A stretch of 64,000 nt of DNA from Bdellovibrionaceae bacterium UBA6502 (lineage in GTDB: Bacteria; Bdellovibrionota; Bdellovibrionia; Bdellovibrionales; UBA840), in the NCBI GenBank assembly GCA_002436415.1, contig DJMA01000045.1, positions 62,001 to 126,000 of the forward strand, written 5' to 3'. The translations under genes were made by a program, and so were the position numbers. Positions 16,516 to 25,843 of this stretch are shown piece after piece. Every line of letters starts with the position of its first letter. The stretch's first letter is position 1. The notes under the pieces were generated by a model that was not told where the DNA came from, ran no database searches, and saw only the letters and a list, made by a program, of their open reading frames with translations.

Positions 16516-17784
16516 ATGGAATTAGACCACCTACTAAGGTACTGTATTGAAAAAGGCGCTAGTGATCTACATTTAAAGGTGGGTACCACTCCCTTTATGA
16601 GATTGCATGGTGAGCTCCTTCCACTTGCACCAAATATTCCACAACTTTCGAGAGAGTATATCGAAGATTTAGCGATAAAGATTTTGGACGAACGTCAAAG
16701 ACATATGTTTGAAGAGTGCAAAGAGATCGATATTGCCTATGCAGTCCGAGGAATTGGTCGTTTTCGAATTAATATTTTTAGACAACGTGGGAGCGTGAGT
16801 ATGGTAATTCGAACCATCTCCATTGATGTTCCTAGCCTTCGTCAACTTGGTCTTCCAGATGTTTTAAAAGACATTGCAAACAATGAAAGAGGCCTAATAT
16901 TAATTACCGGAGTAACTGGTTCAGGAAAATCCACTACCATGGCCTCAATCATCTCTCAAATAAACAATACCAAACAAAAACACATCATCACCATAGAAGA
17001 CCCTATTGAGTTTTTACTGCGGGATAATAAATGTATCATTTCGCAAAGAGAGTTGGGCGTTGACACTACTAGTTTTTCAAAGGCTTTGAAAGCAGCCATG
17101 AGACAAGACCCAGATGTAATTCTTATTGGTGAAATTCGTGACAAAGACACCATCGAAACAGCCCTCATGGCAGCGGAAACTGGTCACTTAGTGATTTCAA
17201 CATTACACACGAAAGACACGAAAGAAACCATTAGTAGAATGTTGAGCTACTTCCCTTCTGGAAACCATTCTCATATTCGTAATCTATTGGCAGCCAATTT
17301 AAAAGCAATCATTTCATTGCGACTGGCAAAAAGAAAAGACAAAGCTGGTTTCGTGCCCGTTTCAGAAATTTTAATCAATAACAGTCGAATTTCAGACATG
17401 ATTTTACAAGGTTCAAGCGCTGAACAGTTTAATGATGCCATTGAAGAATCTGCAATTACCTATAAAATGCAAACCTTCGACCAAAACTTGGTTGATCTAG
17501 TAAATGCCGATAAAATTTCTAGAGAAGAAGCATTTCGAATAACCAATAACCGTGCCGACTTCGAACTTCGCCTAAAAGGCTTAAACCCAAAGGGAGAGAA
17601 AGAGTGGCAAGAATATCATAAAGCGGAAGACGATGATACTGCTCATCATAAATCCCATCGAGATGAATGGGATAATATCCCTGAACTTGAGCTAGATCTA
17701 GAGTCCCTACCATCAGAATCAGAGTCTCAAGAGGATTCCTCAGAAAATAGTAATGCTAAAGGTTTTTTTAGATCTAAAAAATAG
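16516..17784 (+). CDS. pilT: Type IV pilus retraction ATPase PilT
   Basis: Hexameric cytoplasmic motor that depolymerises the pilus. 422 residues. N-terminal CIEKGASDLHLKVG (PilT signature), Walker A GVTGSGKSTTMA (about 134), Asp box TIEDPIEF, Walker B DPDVILIGEIRD and His box GHLVISTLHTKD are intact. The normal C-terminal AIRNLLA-like signal is represented by HIRNLLAANLKAI. Beyond residue 350 there is a 70-residue acidic, serine-rich extension ending GFFRSKK, absent from typical PilT (about 345). PilT versus PilU cannot be decided. Start preceded by AAAGGA. Confidence 0.92.
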   Translation: MELDHLLRYCIEKGASDLHLKVGTTPFMRLHGELLPLAPNIPQLSREYIEDLAIKILDERQRHMFEECKEIDIAYAVRGIGRFRINIFRQRGSVSMVIRTISIDVPSLRQLGLPDVLKDIANNERGLILITGVTGSGKSTTMASIISQINNTKQKHIITIEDPIEFLLRDNKCIISQRELGVDTTSFSKALKAAMRQDPDVILIGEIRDKDTIETALMAAETGHLVISTLHTKDTKETISRMLSYFPSGNHSHIRNLLAANLKAIISLRLAKRKDKAGFVPVSEILINNSRISDMILQGSSAEQFNDAIEESAITYKMQTFDQNLVDLVNADKISREEAFRITNNRADFELRLKGLNPKGEKEWQEYHKAEDDDTAHHKSHRDEWDNIPELELDLESLPSESESQEDSSENSNAKGFFRSKK

Positions 17785-17992
17785 CTAAGTTTTATTAACA
17801 TTTCTTTGTTAGTACTAGTTCTGGAGTATTCAGCGCATTTAAACCTTTCCTTGTGGATTTAAGCCTAAGCCCTTACTCATTGATTCAAACTGTTTTTTAC
17901 AAAAAGCAGTCTTCATTTGTTTGGAAACGGCACAAGATTTACAAATTCATAAAATTGTTCTAAGCTGCCTATGCATTTAGAACGGAAATAAA

Positions 17993-18460
17993 ATGAAAAA
18001 AGCCAGATACCCAAAACCCAATAAATCGGCATTTGATAAATGCATAGATTTCTTAGCGCAAAGGGATCACTCCGAATTGGAACTTCGAGAGAAACTTTTT
18101 GACCGTTCTTTTTCCGAGGAAGAAATAGAAGCAGCCATAGAGAAGCTTCACGATAGAAATTACCTTTTAGCGCCCGAGGTTTTGGCTGAAAAAGTAGCCA
18201 GTGCTCAATCTCGTCGTGGAAAAGGAAATCGGTACATACAAAATTATTTAAAGAAGAAAGGCCTACCTGAACATCAGATTGATCTTGATCTAGAAGTTGA
18301 ACAAGCCTTTGAGTTGGTTCGAAAAAAACATAAATGTGAGCCACCTTACGCCTATGATTTAAAAATCAAAATCCAGCGCTTCCTTGCCAATCGTGGATAC
18401 TCCTACGAAGTAATTCAAAAGCTTGTACACCACAATGATCAAAGCTTTGAGGGCTTTTAG
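17993..18460 (+). CDS. recX: RecX regulatory protein
   Basis: RecX modulates RecA filaments. 155 residues, all-helical, with three-helix repeats: FLAQRDHSELELREKLFDR (about 22-40), EEIEAAIEKLHDRNYL and then ASAQSRRGKGNRYIQNYLKKKG, matching RecX motifs (LxxRdhS..EL..KL and G..rI...L..KGi). Charged, with no signal peptide. It is not in recA's operon but close by, following pilT by about 200 bases. Confidence 0.88.
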   Translation: MKKARYPKPNKSAFDKCIDFLAQRDHSELELREKLFDRSFSEEEIEAAIEKLHDRNYLLAPEVLAEKVASAQSRRGKGNRYIQNYLKKKGLPEHQIDLDLEVEQAFELVRKKHKCEPPYAYDLKIKIQRFLANRGYSYEVIQKLVHHNDQSFEGF

Positions 18461-18643
18461 TTTTTAGCCAGAACTTAAGAAACATTAAAATTTTATTTAG
18501 AATTCTTTAGCTAGTCTCTCCTAAGTTTAGCAGAAACCACCCTAAGGTCTGGGAGCCAAAGTATAAAGGACCAGGTTTTCTAAGTTCATTTTTATATAAA
18601 GAGAAATTTTCCGATTAAGTAAGAGTAAGAATCGGAGAATTCA

Positions 18644-19285
18644 ATGACGAAAGAATTTTTAAAATGGATCGGGCAAACTAGTGAATATTCAGTGGCAGCT
18701 TGTAATGTTAGCCATGATATAAACAACTCCCTAGCTATCTTAATGGGTTACTCAGAAAACCTTGAGTATATGCTAGAGACCGATAATTTAAATAAAAATG
18801 AGTTGAATGAAATCTGTGAAAAATTATTCTTTGTCATCGACAAATTGAATGCCGAATCTAGAAACATCGCAAGTGCTAGAAAAAAAGATGTCAGTGAAGA
18901 ATCAACCCAAGATCTCAGTGAGTACTTTCATCGTTGGATGAAAATTCAAACTCCAAGGTTTAAAAGCCATGGTGTTATCCCTAGCTTCTCGGGGCAAAAA
19001 GAATTTTTGCACAGTTGTAATTGGGCACAGGTGAACTGGGGTTTTGCTGAGGTTTTTTCATGCTTGTTTCAAAACATTCAACTAGATAGCCCTGAAAAAT
19101 ATGAATTCTACACGGATTTTAATGATTCTGCATTTGTCATTAAGTTCAATGCCACTCCTGATTTTGGTGCCATTGAGTTACCTAAGGTTCTAGGAAAAGA
19201 AGTTCATTTAAATACAGAAAACGGCTTTACTGAGCTGCATTTCACTTGCTTTTGCCAGGAAGAAATCGCAAAATCAGCGGCGTGA
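18644..19285 (+). CDS. Histidine-phosphotransfer (DHp)-like protein lacking a kinase ATPase domain
   Basis: 213 residues. Residues about 18-70 resemble a HisKA dimerisation domain with H box NVSHDINNSLAILMGYSENL. The region where a HATPase_c domain should follow lacks the N, G1 and G2 boxes; only a weak N-box-like FAEVFSCLFQNI is visible near residue 140. It may be a phosphotransfer or dimerisation partner, or a degenerate kinase. Start behind GGAGA. Its stop overlaps the mutY GTG (GTGA), so the two are translationally coupled. Confidence 0.7.
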   Translation: MTKEFLKWIGQTSEYSVAACNVSHDINNSLAILMGYSENLEYMLETDNLNKNELNEICEKLFFVIDKLNAESRNIASARKKDVSEESTQDLSEYFHRWMKIQTPRFKSHGVIPSFSGQKEFLHSCNWAQVNWGFAEVFSCLFQNIQLDSPEKYEFYTDFNDSAFVIKFNATPDFGAIELPKVLGKEVHLNTENGFTELHFTCFCQEEIAKSAA

Positions 19286-20277
19286 ATCTAGAAAGAAATC
19301 AACTGCTACAATGGTATAAAAAAAACTATCGCAAACTCCCCTGGAGAGAAACGACTGATCCTTATAAGATTTGGATTAGTGAAATCATGTGCCAACAAAC
19401 CAGAGTAGCAGCAGTACTTTCCTATTATGCTAAGTTTTTAGAACGATTCCCAGATGTTCATACTCTAGCTGAAGCCAAAGAAGAAGATGTGTTAGAGCTT
19501 TGGACCGGTTTAGGATATTATAGTCGCGCAAGAAACATCCACAAAGCCGCCAAACTTTTTTCTAAAACTGGTTTTCCACAAAGTTATGTCGAGCTCATTG
19601 ATTATCCTGGTCTTGGTGATTATACCAGTCGAGCTATCAGCAGCTTTGCATTTCAAGAAAAGGTTGGTGTTCTCGATGGAAACGTAATCCGCTTTTTATC
19701 GAGGTATTATGGCGCAGCAGAAGAGCATTGGACCACTGCTGGAAAGAGTAATCTCCAAGAAATAGCAGACCATTGGGCACAAGAGTCACCAGAAATAGTA
19801 AACCAAGCCATGATGGAGATTGGCGCCAACTTGTGTTTGGCTCAAAATCCTCATTGCCTTCTTTGTCCTTTACAAAAGACCTGCGTCGCAAAGCAACATC
19901 AAATTAGCGAATTTCTTCCTTTAAAAAAACCAAAGACCCAAAAAGAATTTTGGCACATCCATTTTTATATGATTCAACAAAATGGATTGTTTGGCTTAAC
20001 AAAGGAGAATGATCTTCCTATTTTAAAAGCCCAGTTTTTACCACCAGCCTTTGGTAGGAAATTGAATCACAAACCAAAGATAGAAGGGGCTAAGAAGCAT
20101 TTCGTCACTCATCACAATTTATTCGTTACTCACGAGAACATTGACCTCTCCCCTAGCAAGATGCAATCCTATCTAGAGGATAAGCGTATAAAATCAGAGG
20201 ACATTTTGTGGGTAGAAGAAAAAGATTTGAAAAAGCATTGTCAAAGTTCCTTGGTACAGAAAATTTTATTTTCTTAA
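19282..20277 (+). CDS. mutY: A/G-specific adenine glycosylase MutY
   Basis: Removes adenine mispaired with 8-oxoguanine. From GTG 19282 (overlapping the upstream stop) it has about 331 residues. Motifs: KLPWRETTDPYKIWISEIMCQQTRV with the catalytic Glu in EIMCQQT, GLGYYSRARN, the HhH YPGLGDYTSRAI, catalytic Asp in VLDGNVIRFLSR, and the [4Fe-4S] pattern C-X6-C-X2-C-X5-C near residues 190-206. The C-terminal NUDIX-like domain is reduced. A longer in-frame start at 19246 would overlap the upstream gene much more. Confidence 0.95.
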   Translation: MNLERNQLLQWYKKNYRKLPWRETTDPYKIWISEIMCQQTRVAAVLSYYAKFLERFPDVHTLAEAKEEDVLELWTGLGYYSRARNIHKAAKLFSKTGFPQSYVELIDYPGLGDYTSRAISSFAFQEKVGVLDGNVIRFLSRYYGAAEEHWTTAGKSNLQEIADHWAQESPEIVNQAMMEIGANLCLAQNPHCLLCPLQKTCVAKQHQISEFLPLKKPKTQKEFWHIHFYMIQQNGLFGLTKENDLPILKAQFLPPAFGRKLNHKPKIEGAKKHFVTHHNLFVTHENIDLSPSKMQSYLEDKRIKSEDILWVEEKDLKKHCQSSLVQKILFS

Positions 20278-21293
20278 GCCTGGCCTTCCTTTGCGCATGT
20301 ACAAGCACGAGCCCTAAAAACCCGAGCTATGAAGCAAAAAATGCAATTCCTGTGGATCATAAAAAATTAGAAGTCCAATCAAGTTTTTTAAGTGAGGTGA
20401 AGAGCTTTGAGCTTCCGGGAAACAACTTTGTATCTGACACACACGAAAAAGACGACCGACTCTTATTCTTTTCATCAGATCGTTTATCACACAAAAACTA
20501 TCAGATCTATGAGCTTGATCTAGGCACTGGTAAAGAACGAAGGGTCACTCATCAGAATGGTCAAGCCTTCCAAGCAAGCTATCACCCGAACAACCAACAT
20601 ATTATATATGCAAGCACTACTGATTACGAAAAAGAAGACCTCTCTAAGCTTTTTGAAATAGATGAAGCCCAAAACCCTGAGCAGTCTTTGTATGTTTCCA
20701 TGGACAGTTTAAAGTCGGACCTCTTTATTAGTAGATTAAACGGAAGTAATATCATCCGTGCTACCTTTATCGATACCGGTGAGCAATTCCCACAATATCA
20801 CCCAAAAGACTATACCATTGTTTATCGTCTGGTTAGAAACAACTCTAGCTCCATCGAGGCCATGACTCGCTTTAGAAAGCCTCTTAAGGCATTGAGCGAA
20901 CGCAATGGCACTAGATCCTTTTTACGGGTTTCTAAGACCGGTAAAGCCGTAGCTTGGCTAAACTACAGCCAGGACACAGGCTTTTCCTTAGAAACAATGG
21001 ATTGGAAAAGTAAAAAGCTTGAAAGCTACCCAATTAAAAACCTAGAGGAAGTTAGGTCTCTTACCTGGATGGATGATGAGCGCATTTTAATTACCGGTCG
21101 TTTCGAAGATGATGATATGCCTCAACTCTACAGTCTTAAAAAAGATTCGAGCTGCATTACTCGATTGGCTCAGGCTGAACATGGACTTCAATCTGCTCAC
21201 GTTCATAAAGATAGCATATATTTCACCGCTTTTACTGGTCAGCAATGGCAAATTTACGGTGCCAGACTAAACAAGAAACCAGATTGTAACTGA
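20208..21293 (+). CDS. TolB-like beta-propeller lipoprotein
   Basis: 361 residues. A basic N terminus, a hydrophobic segment and lipobox FLCAC (Cys about 32) mark a lipoprotein. The mature part has WD40/PD40-like repeats: LLFFSSDRLSHKNYQIYELDL with VTHQNGQAFQASYHPNNQHIIYAS, and QFPQYHPKDYTIVYR, as in TolB propellers. The start is uncertain: GTG 20208 or TTG 20238, both inside the 3' end of mutY (40-70 base overlap). It is likely co-transcribed with mutY; function unknown, probably protein binding in the periplasm. Confidence 0.7.
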   Translation: MGRRKRFEKALSKFLGTENFIFLSLAFLCACTSTSPKNPSYEAKNAIPVDHKKLEVQSSFLSEVKSFELPGNNFVSDTHEKDDRLLFFSSDRLSHKNYQIYELDLGTGKERRVTHQNGQAFQASYHPNNQHIIYASTTDYEKEDLSKLFEIDEAQNPEQSLYVSMDSLKSDLFISRLNGSNIIRATFIDTGEQFPQYHPKDYTIVYRLVRNNSSSIEAMTRFRKPLKALSERNGTRSFLRVSKTGKAVAWLNYSQDTGFSLETMDWKSKKLESYPIKNLEEVRSLTWMDDERILITGRFEDDDMPQLYSLKKDSSCITRLAQAEHGLQSAHVHKDSIYFTAFTGQQWQIYGARLNKKPDCN

Positions 21294-21356
21294 CTTTAGG
21301 CCAGCTTAAGACTAGGTACTACTCGAATTAGTAAAAGCCTTGGTAAAATAAAGTTA

Positions 21357-21887
21357 ATGAATCGCTGGATGACAATTATTCTTTTTAGTCTTGGATTGCA
21401 GGAGGCCAATGCCTTCGCTCCCACTCAATTGGAAAAAATTAGAGATCAATTCTCAAGTCCAAGGCATCATCTAGCTATTCGTAAAATTCCAGCTCAATGG
21501 GTTCTAGAAAACCAAAATCAAGAAGAAAACCTGATTGCTCATTTTCGTAATCAAGACTTACCGGATTTAATTTTAAGTATTCGAGTGGACGACTTGGACC
21601 GCTTCCCTAGTGAATCTCCAAATTTGAAAAAATATGTATCCTACTACACAAAAAAGTACCCTCGAGCTGGCCTGCAAATCCTAAATGACCCTATGAAATC
21701 GATCATGAACAACAATTATGCCTATATCTTCTCTAGGCACGAAAATCAGGATTTACAGTCGAGACAAAGTATTCTTTGGCACCCACAAAAGAAAGTTTTT
21801 ATTTTTACTTGTAGTTCTAAGATTAAAAATCAAAGCAAAGCAAATCAGCTTTGCGACGAGATGATTAGCAAACTCCACTGGCAATAA
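21357..21887 (+). CDS. Hypothetical exported protein
   Basis: 176 residues with a signal peptide (MNRWMTIILFSLGLQEANAFA). The mature region is mixed alpha/beta with two Cys (about 157 and 170), a possible disulfide. The pattern of a small protein with a segment IMNNNYAYIFSRHE and hydrophobic strands recalls PsbP-like/ligand-binding folds, but no family is recognised. It is 63 bases after the propeller lipoprotein, possibly in the same operon, and ends 3 bases from a convergent gene. Confidence 0.65.
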   Translation: MNRWMTIILFSLGLQEANAFAPTQLEKIRDQFSSPRHHLAIRKIPAQWVLENQNQEENLIAHFRNQDLPDLILSIRVDDLDRFPSESPNLKKYVSYYTKKYPRAGLQILNDPMKSIMNNNYAYIFSRHENQDLQSRQSILWHPQKKVFIFTCSSKIKNQSKANQLCDEMISKLHWQ

Positions 21888-21890
21888 ATT

Positions 21891-22796
21891 TTAATTCAAC
21901 CGCTTGCCAGATTTTGCGCAAGATTTTGAAGAGTCTGAAAAACTAGGGTACTTTGTCCTAAATATGGAAACCAAGTCTTTCACTCTAATTCCCTTTGTAT
22001 ACCGGTTCACAAGGTAGGCAACAAGAGCAAATGATGTCCCGCCATAAATAAATGGATGGGCCTTTGCTAAGTCAGGACTAATGTAGGCACTCAAAGTAGT
22101 TAATGAAAGAATTAAGAGAGCTCGATAAAAACCTTTTTCCGATTCAATATATTCTGCCCGTATCCCCAACCATCTCCCATTAATATTTATATATCGACTT
22201 AAGCTCTTTTGAAATTTAACAGTAAAATTAGCTTCCTTCATATAGAGACTAACCAATTCCATCGCCGTAAGAATCCGTGATGTAAAACTGTCTGGTGATC
22301 GACTATTCATTTCAGCGCTTTCTATCTGCGGGAGCAAAGAACTATATTCTCCCAGTGCCTCTTTGATTTCTTTTAGAAAACGATCTTCAATATCTATTCG
22401 TTTTTCAATCTCTAAATCCAAATTCAAAACTATCGCATACATAGCTAATTTCAAGCTTGAGTGAAAGATCTTTCCTTTAAGTAATTCTCGAAAATTTGAT
22501 TCACTGCCTGCTCTTTCCAGGTCCACCATCACTCCTTGATCAAGGAATCTACGATAAATTTCTCTAAGGTCAATTTTTTCGAAATACTCTGACTCTTTCT
22601 CTGTAAAACCAAATCTGGCAAATTCATTTCCTGAAAACACCTGTTGAAACTTATCTTTCACTGCAACTTCAAAATAAAAAAAGGCATTGCTATTTGTAGA
22701 CCAATTTGAAGAATTCGAATTTACATATTCATTATTTCTTATAGAAATCGCTTTTTGGGCCATTTCCAAAATGAATTCCTTTGTGATTTTCGGCAA
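21891..22796 (-). CDS. Hypothetical protein with C-terminal membrane hairpin
   Basis: 301 residues, soluble helical N-terminal 220 residues followed by two hydrophobic segments (FYRALLILSLTTLSAY and IYGGTSFALVAYLV, about 225-270) and a basic tail. No catalytic motif recognised. The annotated ATG at 22796 overlaps the upstream gene by 65 bases; an internal start near residue 11 (MAQKAIS) would shorten the overlap. Likely co-transcribed with the upstream HPD-containing gene. Confidence 0.6.
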   Translation of the reverse strand: MPKITKEFILEMAQKAISIRNNEYVNSNSSNWSTNSNAFFYFEVAVKDKFQQVFSGNEFARFGFTEKESEYFEKIDLREIYRRFLDQGVMVDLERAGSESNFRELLKGKIFHSSLKLAMYAIVLNLDLEIEKRIDIEDRFLKEIKEALGEYSSLLPQIESAEMNSRSPDSFTSRILTAMELVSLYMKEANFTVKFQKSLSRYININGRWLGIRAEYIESEKGFYRALLILSLTTLSAYISPDLAKAHPFIYGGTSFALVAYLVNRYTKGIRVKDLVSIFRTKYPSFSDSSKSCAKSGKRLN

Positions 22797-23088
22797 TGTT
22801 TTTTTTAAACTTACTATTACTTCGAATTTCTTCTAAATAGGCTGGAAGATCATCAACCTGAAAATTCTTGTAAACTCTATCCGGGTGAACTCGGTGCATG
22901 ATTTTTTTTAACGATTTCTCTATAGAAGAGGAGACTTCATCATCAGGTACCAAATCTGAGCGAGTATTGGCTTGGGAAAATTTCTGATATAATGATAGTA
23001 GCTCTATAGCTTTATCTTTTTCATCTTGTGCAAAACAAATAACAGACGCTACACAAGTAATAAAAAATACTTTTACCAATCCATACAT
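22732..23088 (-). CDS. Small exported protein with an HPD tripeptide (J-domain-like helix)
   Basis: From ATG 23088 (AGAG site 5 bases upstream) the product is 118 residues. MYGLVKVFFITCVASVICFA is a good signal peptide. The C-terminal part EKSLKKIMHRVHPDRV followed by a helix (LPAYLEEIRSNSK) resembles helix II, the HPD loop and helix III of a J domain, although a full J domain is not seen and export would place it away from DnaK. The frame is open further upstream (to 23166), but those starts are weaker. It overlaps the next gene. Confidence 0.5.
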   Translation of the reverse strand: MYGLVKVFFITCVASVICFAQDEKDKAIELLSLYQKFSQANTRSDLVPDDEVSSSIEKSLKKIMHRVHPDRVYKNFQVDDLPAYLEEIRSNSKFKKNIAENHKGIHFGNGPKSDFYKK

Positions 23089-23211
23089 TAAATCTCTAAA
23101 AACATTCACAATTGTGTCCATGCCTGAATAATACCTAATTCTTTTGGCTAAGCAGAAATATACCAAATAAATTGTAAATTAAACTTAATTGAGAAAAGAA
23201 TCGACACTTTA

Positions 23212-23231
23212 AAGTCCTCCTAGGAGGACTT
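23212..23231. promoter_or_regulatory. Perfect 20-bp palindrome, possible operator
   Basis: AAGTCCTCCT followed directly by its exact reverse complement, centred at 23221/23222. It lies about 125 bases upstream of the HPD-protein start and downstream of the helicase terminator. There is no loop and no T-run, so it is unlikely to be a terminator; a dimeric repressor site is possible. Confidence 0.4.
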
Positions 23232-23277
23232 AAGTTAAGCAAATCACTTTTACTCAAAACAAATGCCTTCCAACTAC

Positions 23278-23309
23278 AAAAAATCCACCTTTTTAGGGTG
23301 GATTTTTTT
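23278..23309 (-). terminator. Terminator after the DEAD-box helicase gene
   Basis: AAATCCACC and GGTGGATTT pair perfectly around a seven-base loop, flanked by A-rich and T-rich runs, so it can function in both directions; on the minus strand it follows the helicase stop by about 28 bases. Confidence 0.8.
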
Positions 23310-23336
23310 AATCAAAAGAATAAATAGACCTAGTTT

Positions 23337-24920
23337 TTAAGAAAACAACTTTTTAAATACGCCAGTGATTTTAGACGTTAAATTTTCTTTCTTTGGTGCG
23401 GATTGCGCTTTTGACGAAGGCTTTCTGTTTTTAGAACTCACCTTCAACTTACCCTTCGAAGCGCTCTTCGCTTTTGAACTGCTCTTCTTCGTTGAACGTT
23501 TTTTATTGTTCGATTTAGAACGATTCGGATTCGGCTTTGAAGATTTTGGCTTATCAGAACGCTGCTGCTGATTACGCTCCTCAGGATTTGAGGATTTCTT
23601 CGCGTTTCGGTTTTGCTGATTGCCACCAGGACGTTTTTTATTGTTACGTCCTTTTTTCATATCACGTTTCTTACGATCTACAGCACGCTTTCTTTCTGAG
23701 AAAAACTCATCTTTAGGGCGTGGATCAAAAGCAACAAAGTCTTTAGCCATATCAGCATCTTCTAACCAACCAATTTCTACTTTGTGACCAATGTACTCTT
23801 GGATTCGAGACAATGCCTCTACGTCGCGATCGGAAGATAAAGAAAAGGCTTTTCCCTTAGCTCCAGCTCGTCCTGTTCGACCAATACGGTGAACGTAGTT
23901 TTCTGCATCATCAGGAAGATCAAAATTTACAACCAAATCTACACCTTGAACATCTAAACCTCGGGCCGCAACATCGGTTGCAACTAAGATATTAGCCTTT
24001 CCCTCTGTTTTAAAATGTTCTAATACACGATTTCTTTGGCGCTGGTTTAATAAACTGGAAATCCCTAAAGCCTCAAAACCATTCTTTTGTAAGAAAGTCG
24101 CAATTGGTTGCACTAAACGCTTAAGGTTCGTAAAAATAATTACCTGCTTGGCGTCTTCTTTTTTTATTAAGCTCAAAAGCACTTGTGCTTTTTCATCTTG
24201 TCCAACATGAAAGACTTCATCTTGTACGTTATCTGCTTTTAATTTTTCAGAACGTAAATGACATTCTACTGGCTCCGCGCCAAATTGGTAAGAAATGGTC
24301 AATACATCCAAATTCATGGTCGCACTAAAAAGCAAATACTGACGATCATCTGGAAGACGACGTAAAATGTATTTCATATCGTCTTGAAAACCCATATCAA
24401 ACATTCGATCGGCTTCATCAAAAACCACAGCAACTACTTGTTTCAAATCTATGTGATGGCTTTTATAAAGATCAATCAATCGACCTGGAGTTGCGATTAA
24501 AATGTCTAGCGGGCTTTCTTTGATTTGTTTGGTCTGGATATTAATATCCTCACCACCCACTGCACTCACAACATTTAACTTTTGGTTCGCAGATAGTTTT
24601 GCTGCTTGGTCGGCAACCTGCTGAGCAAGTTCACGAGTTGGAACTAAACATAAAACAAAAGAACTGTCGCTCCAGTTTTTAAATGCGTGTTTTTTAAATT
24701 CTTCAGGTGCATTTTCATCACGAGAAACGAAAATTCTGTGAATCAATGGAATTAAAAATGCGGCGGTTTTACCCGTTCCTGTTTGTGCCAATCCGGAAAT
24801 ATCTTTTCCTTCGATGGCGTGGGGTAATACTAAATCTTGAATTGGGGTAGCTTCTGTATAGCCTAGGCCAGCGATATTCGCTTTTAAATCACTATGAATC
24901 CCAAAATCATTGTATAACAC
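23337..24920 (-). CDS. DEAD-box ATP-dependent RNA helicase (RhlB/RhlE type)
   Basis: 527 residues. Q motif GYTEATPIQ (about 20), motif I AQTGTGKTAA, Ia PTRELAQQ, Ib TPGRLID, II VVFDEADRMFDMGF, III FSATM, V DVAARGLDV and VI HRIGRTGRAG are all present in residues 1-370. The C-terminal 150 residues are a strongly basic low-complexity tail (Lys, Arg, Asn, Ser), expected to bind RNA. It unwinds short RNA duplexes, probably in mRNA decay or ribosome assembly. It lies 15 bases after the upstream hydrolase gene, so the two form one operon. Confidence 0.93.
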   Translation of the reverse strand: MLYNDFGIHSDLKANIAGLGYTEATPIQDLVLPHAIEGKDISGLAQTGTGKTAAFLIPLIHRIFVSRDENAPEEFKKHAFKNWSDSSFVLCLVPTRELAQQVADQAAKLSANQKLNVVSAVGGEDINIQTKQIKESPLDILIATPGRLIDLYKSHHIDLKQVVAVVFDEADRMFDMGFQDDMKYILRRLPDDRQYLLFSATMNLDVLTISYQFGAEPVECHLRSEKLKADNVQDEVFHVGQDEKAQVLLSLIKKEDAKQVIIFTNLKRLVQPIATFLQKNGFEALGISSLLNQRQRNRVLEHFKTEGKANILVATDVAARGLDVQGVDLVVNFDLPDDAENYVHRIGRTGRAGAKGKAFSLSSDRDVEALSRIQEYIGHKVEIGWLEDADMAKDFVAFDPRPKDEFFSERKRAVDRKKRDMKKGRNNKKRPGGNQQNRNAKKSSNPEERNQQQRSDKPKSSKPNPNRSKSNNKKRSTKKSSSKAKSASKGKLKVSSKNRKPSSKAQSAPKKENLTSKITGVFKKLFS

Positions 24921-24935
24921 TTTTACCTCTTATCT

Positions 24936-25745
24936 TTATTTTAAACCTATGGAGTTTTCCTCAAAAAATTCTTTGAGAGCGGCAATAAAAAGTTCCTTTT
25001 GATCAAAGTGAACCCAATGCCTTGCCGCCGGTATTTCTACGCCTTTTACTTCAGGCTTTCTAGTTAACATACTTTTATAGATTTCAGCAGGAAATTCATC
25101 ACTTAGCTCTCCGCGAATCAATAAAGTTGGCATCGCTAAAGACTCAAACTCTTGCCAACGATCTTTATTTCGCCCAAGTTTTACGCTTTCTCTGATTCCT
25201 TGCTTGTAAAATCTCCAATCAATTTGGCCATCTTTTTTTTGCTCAAGGTTTGCATAGAGGTATTCCCCTAGTACCATATCGTCAGCAAATTCATTTTCGA
25301 TATGCGCTCTTGCCTGTTTTTTATCCGAAAAAGGAGTAGGAACTCTTGCAAACAGCTTGGCATTGTTTTCGTAGGATTCTGGGTTTGCCTCAGGACCCAA
25401 ATCTTCTAAAACTAAGCTTTCTACTCGATTTGGGTACTTATAGGCAAAGTGGTTTGCATTTCTTGAACCCATTGAGTGACCAACTAAATTGACTTTATCC
25501 CAAGCCAAAGAGTCTAAAATTTTCTTCAAATCTTCTGCGTAATCTTCTGGGCCATAACCTGTGTCTGGTCGAAAACTTCGCCCGTGACCCCTCTGGTCAT
25601 AAACTAAAATATGAAACTGCTTCTCAAACTCCCTTGCGATACTTCGCCAGTTGTTCGAAAAACCCATCAAACCGTGTAAAAATACTAATTTGGGGGCATC
25701 CGGATTTCCGGTGATGCGATAATTGAAATTATCAATAAAATCCAT
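24936..25745 (-). CDS. Alpha/beta hydrolase (YbfF-like esterase)
   Basis: 269 residues. LVFLHGLMGFSNNW (oxyanion loop, about 19-32), YDQRGHGRS, nucleophile elbow NLVGHSMGSRNA with Ser about 96, acid region RGELSDEFPAE, and catalytic His in ARHWVHFDQ near 243. Order and spacing match the YbfF/epoxide-hydrolase-like esterases. Cytoplasmic, no signal peptide. The substrate is unknown. First gene of a two-gene operon with the helicase. Confidence 0.88.
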   Translation of the reverse strand: MDFIDNFNYRITGNPDAPKLVFLHGLMGFSNNWRSIAREFEKQFHILVYDQRGHGRSFRPDTGYGPEDYAEDLKKILDSLAWDKVNLVGHSMGSRNANHFAYKYPNRVESLVLEDLGPEANPESYENNAKLFARVPTPFSDKKQARAHIENEFADDMVLGEYLYANLEQKKDGQIDWRFYKQGIRESVKLGRNKDRWQEFESLAMPTLLIRGELSDEFPAEIYKSMLTRKPEVKGVEIPAARHWVHFDQKELFIAALKEFFEENSIGLK

Positions 25746-25843
25746 TACTTACCTCAAGGACCTGCTTATTTTGCAATACAAATGCAAAATACGCAAATGC
25801 CATGTTGACCCCCCACATCAGACTTGTCATAACTATAAGAACG

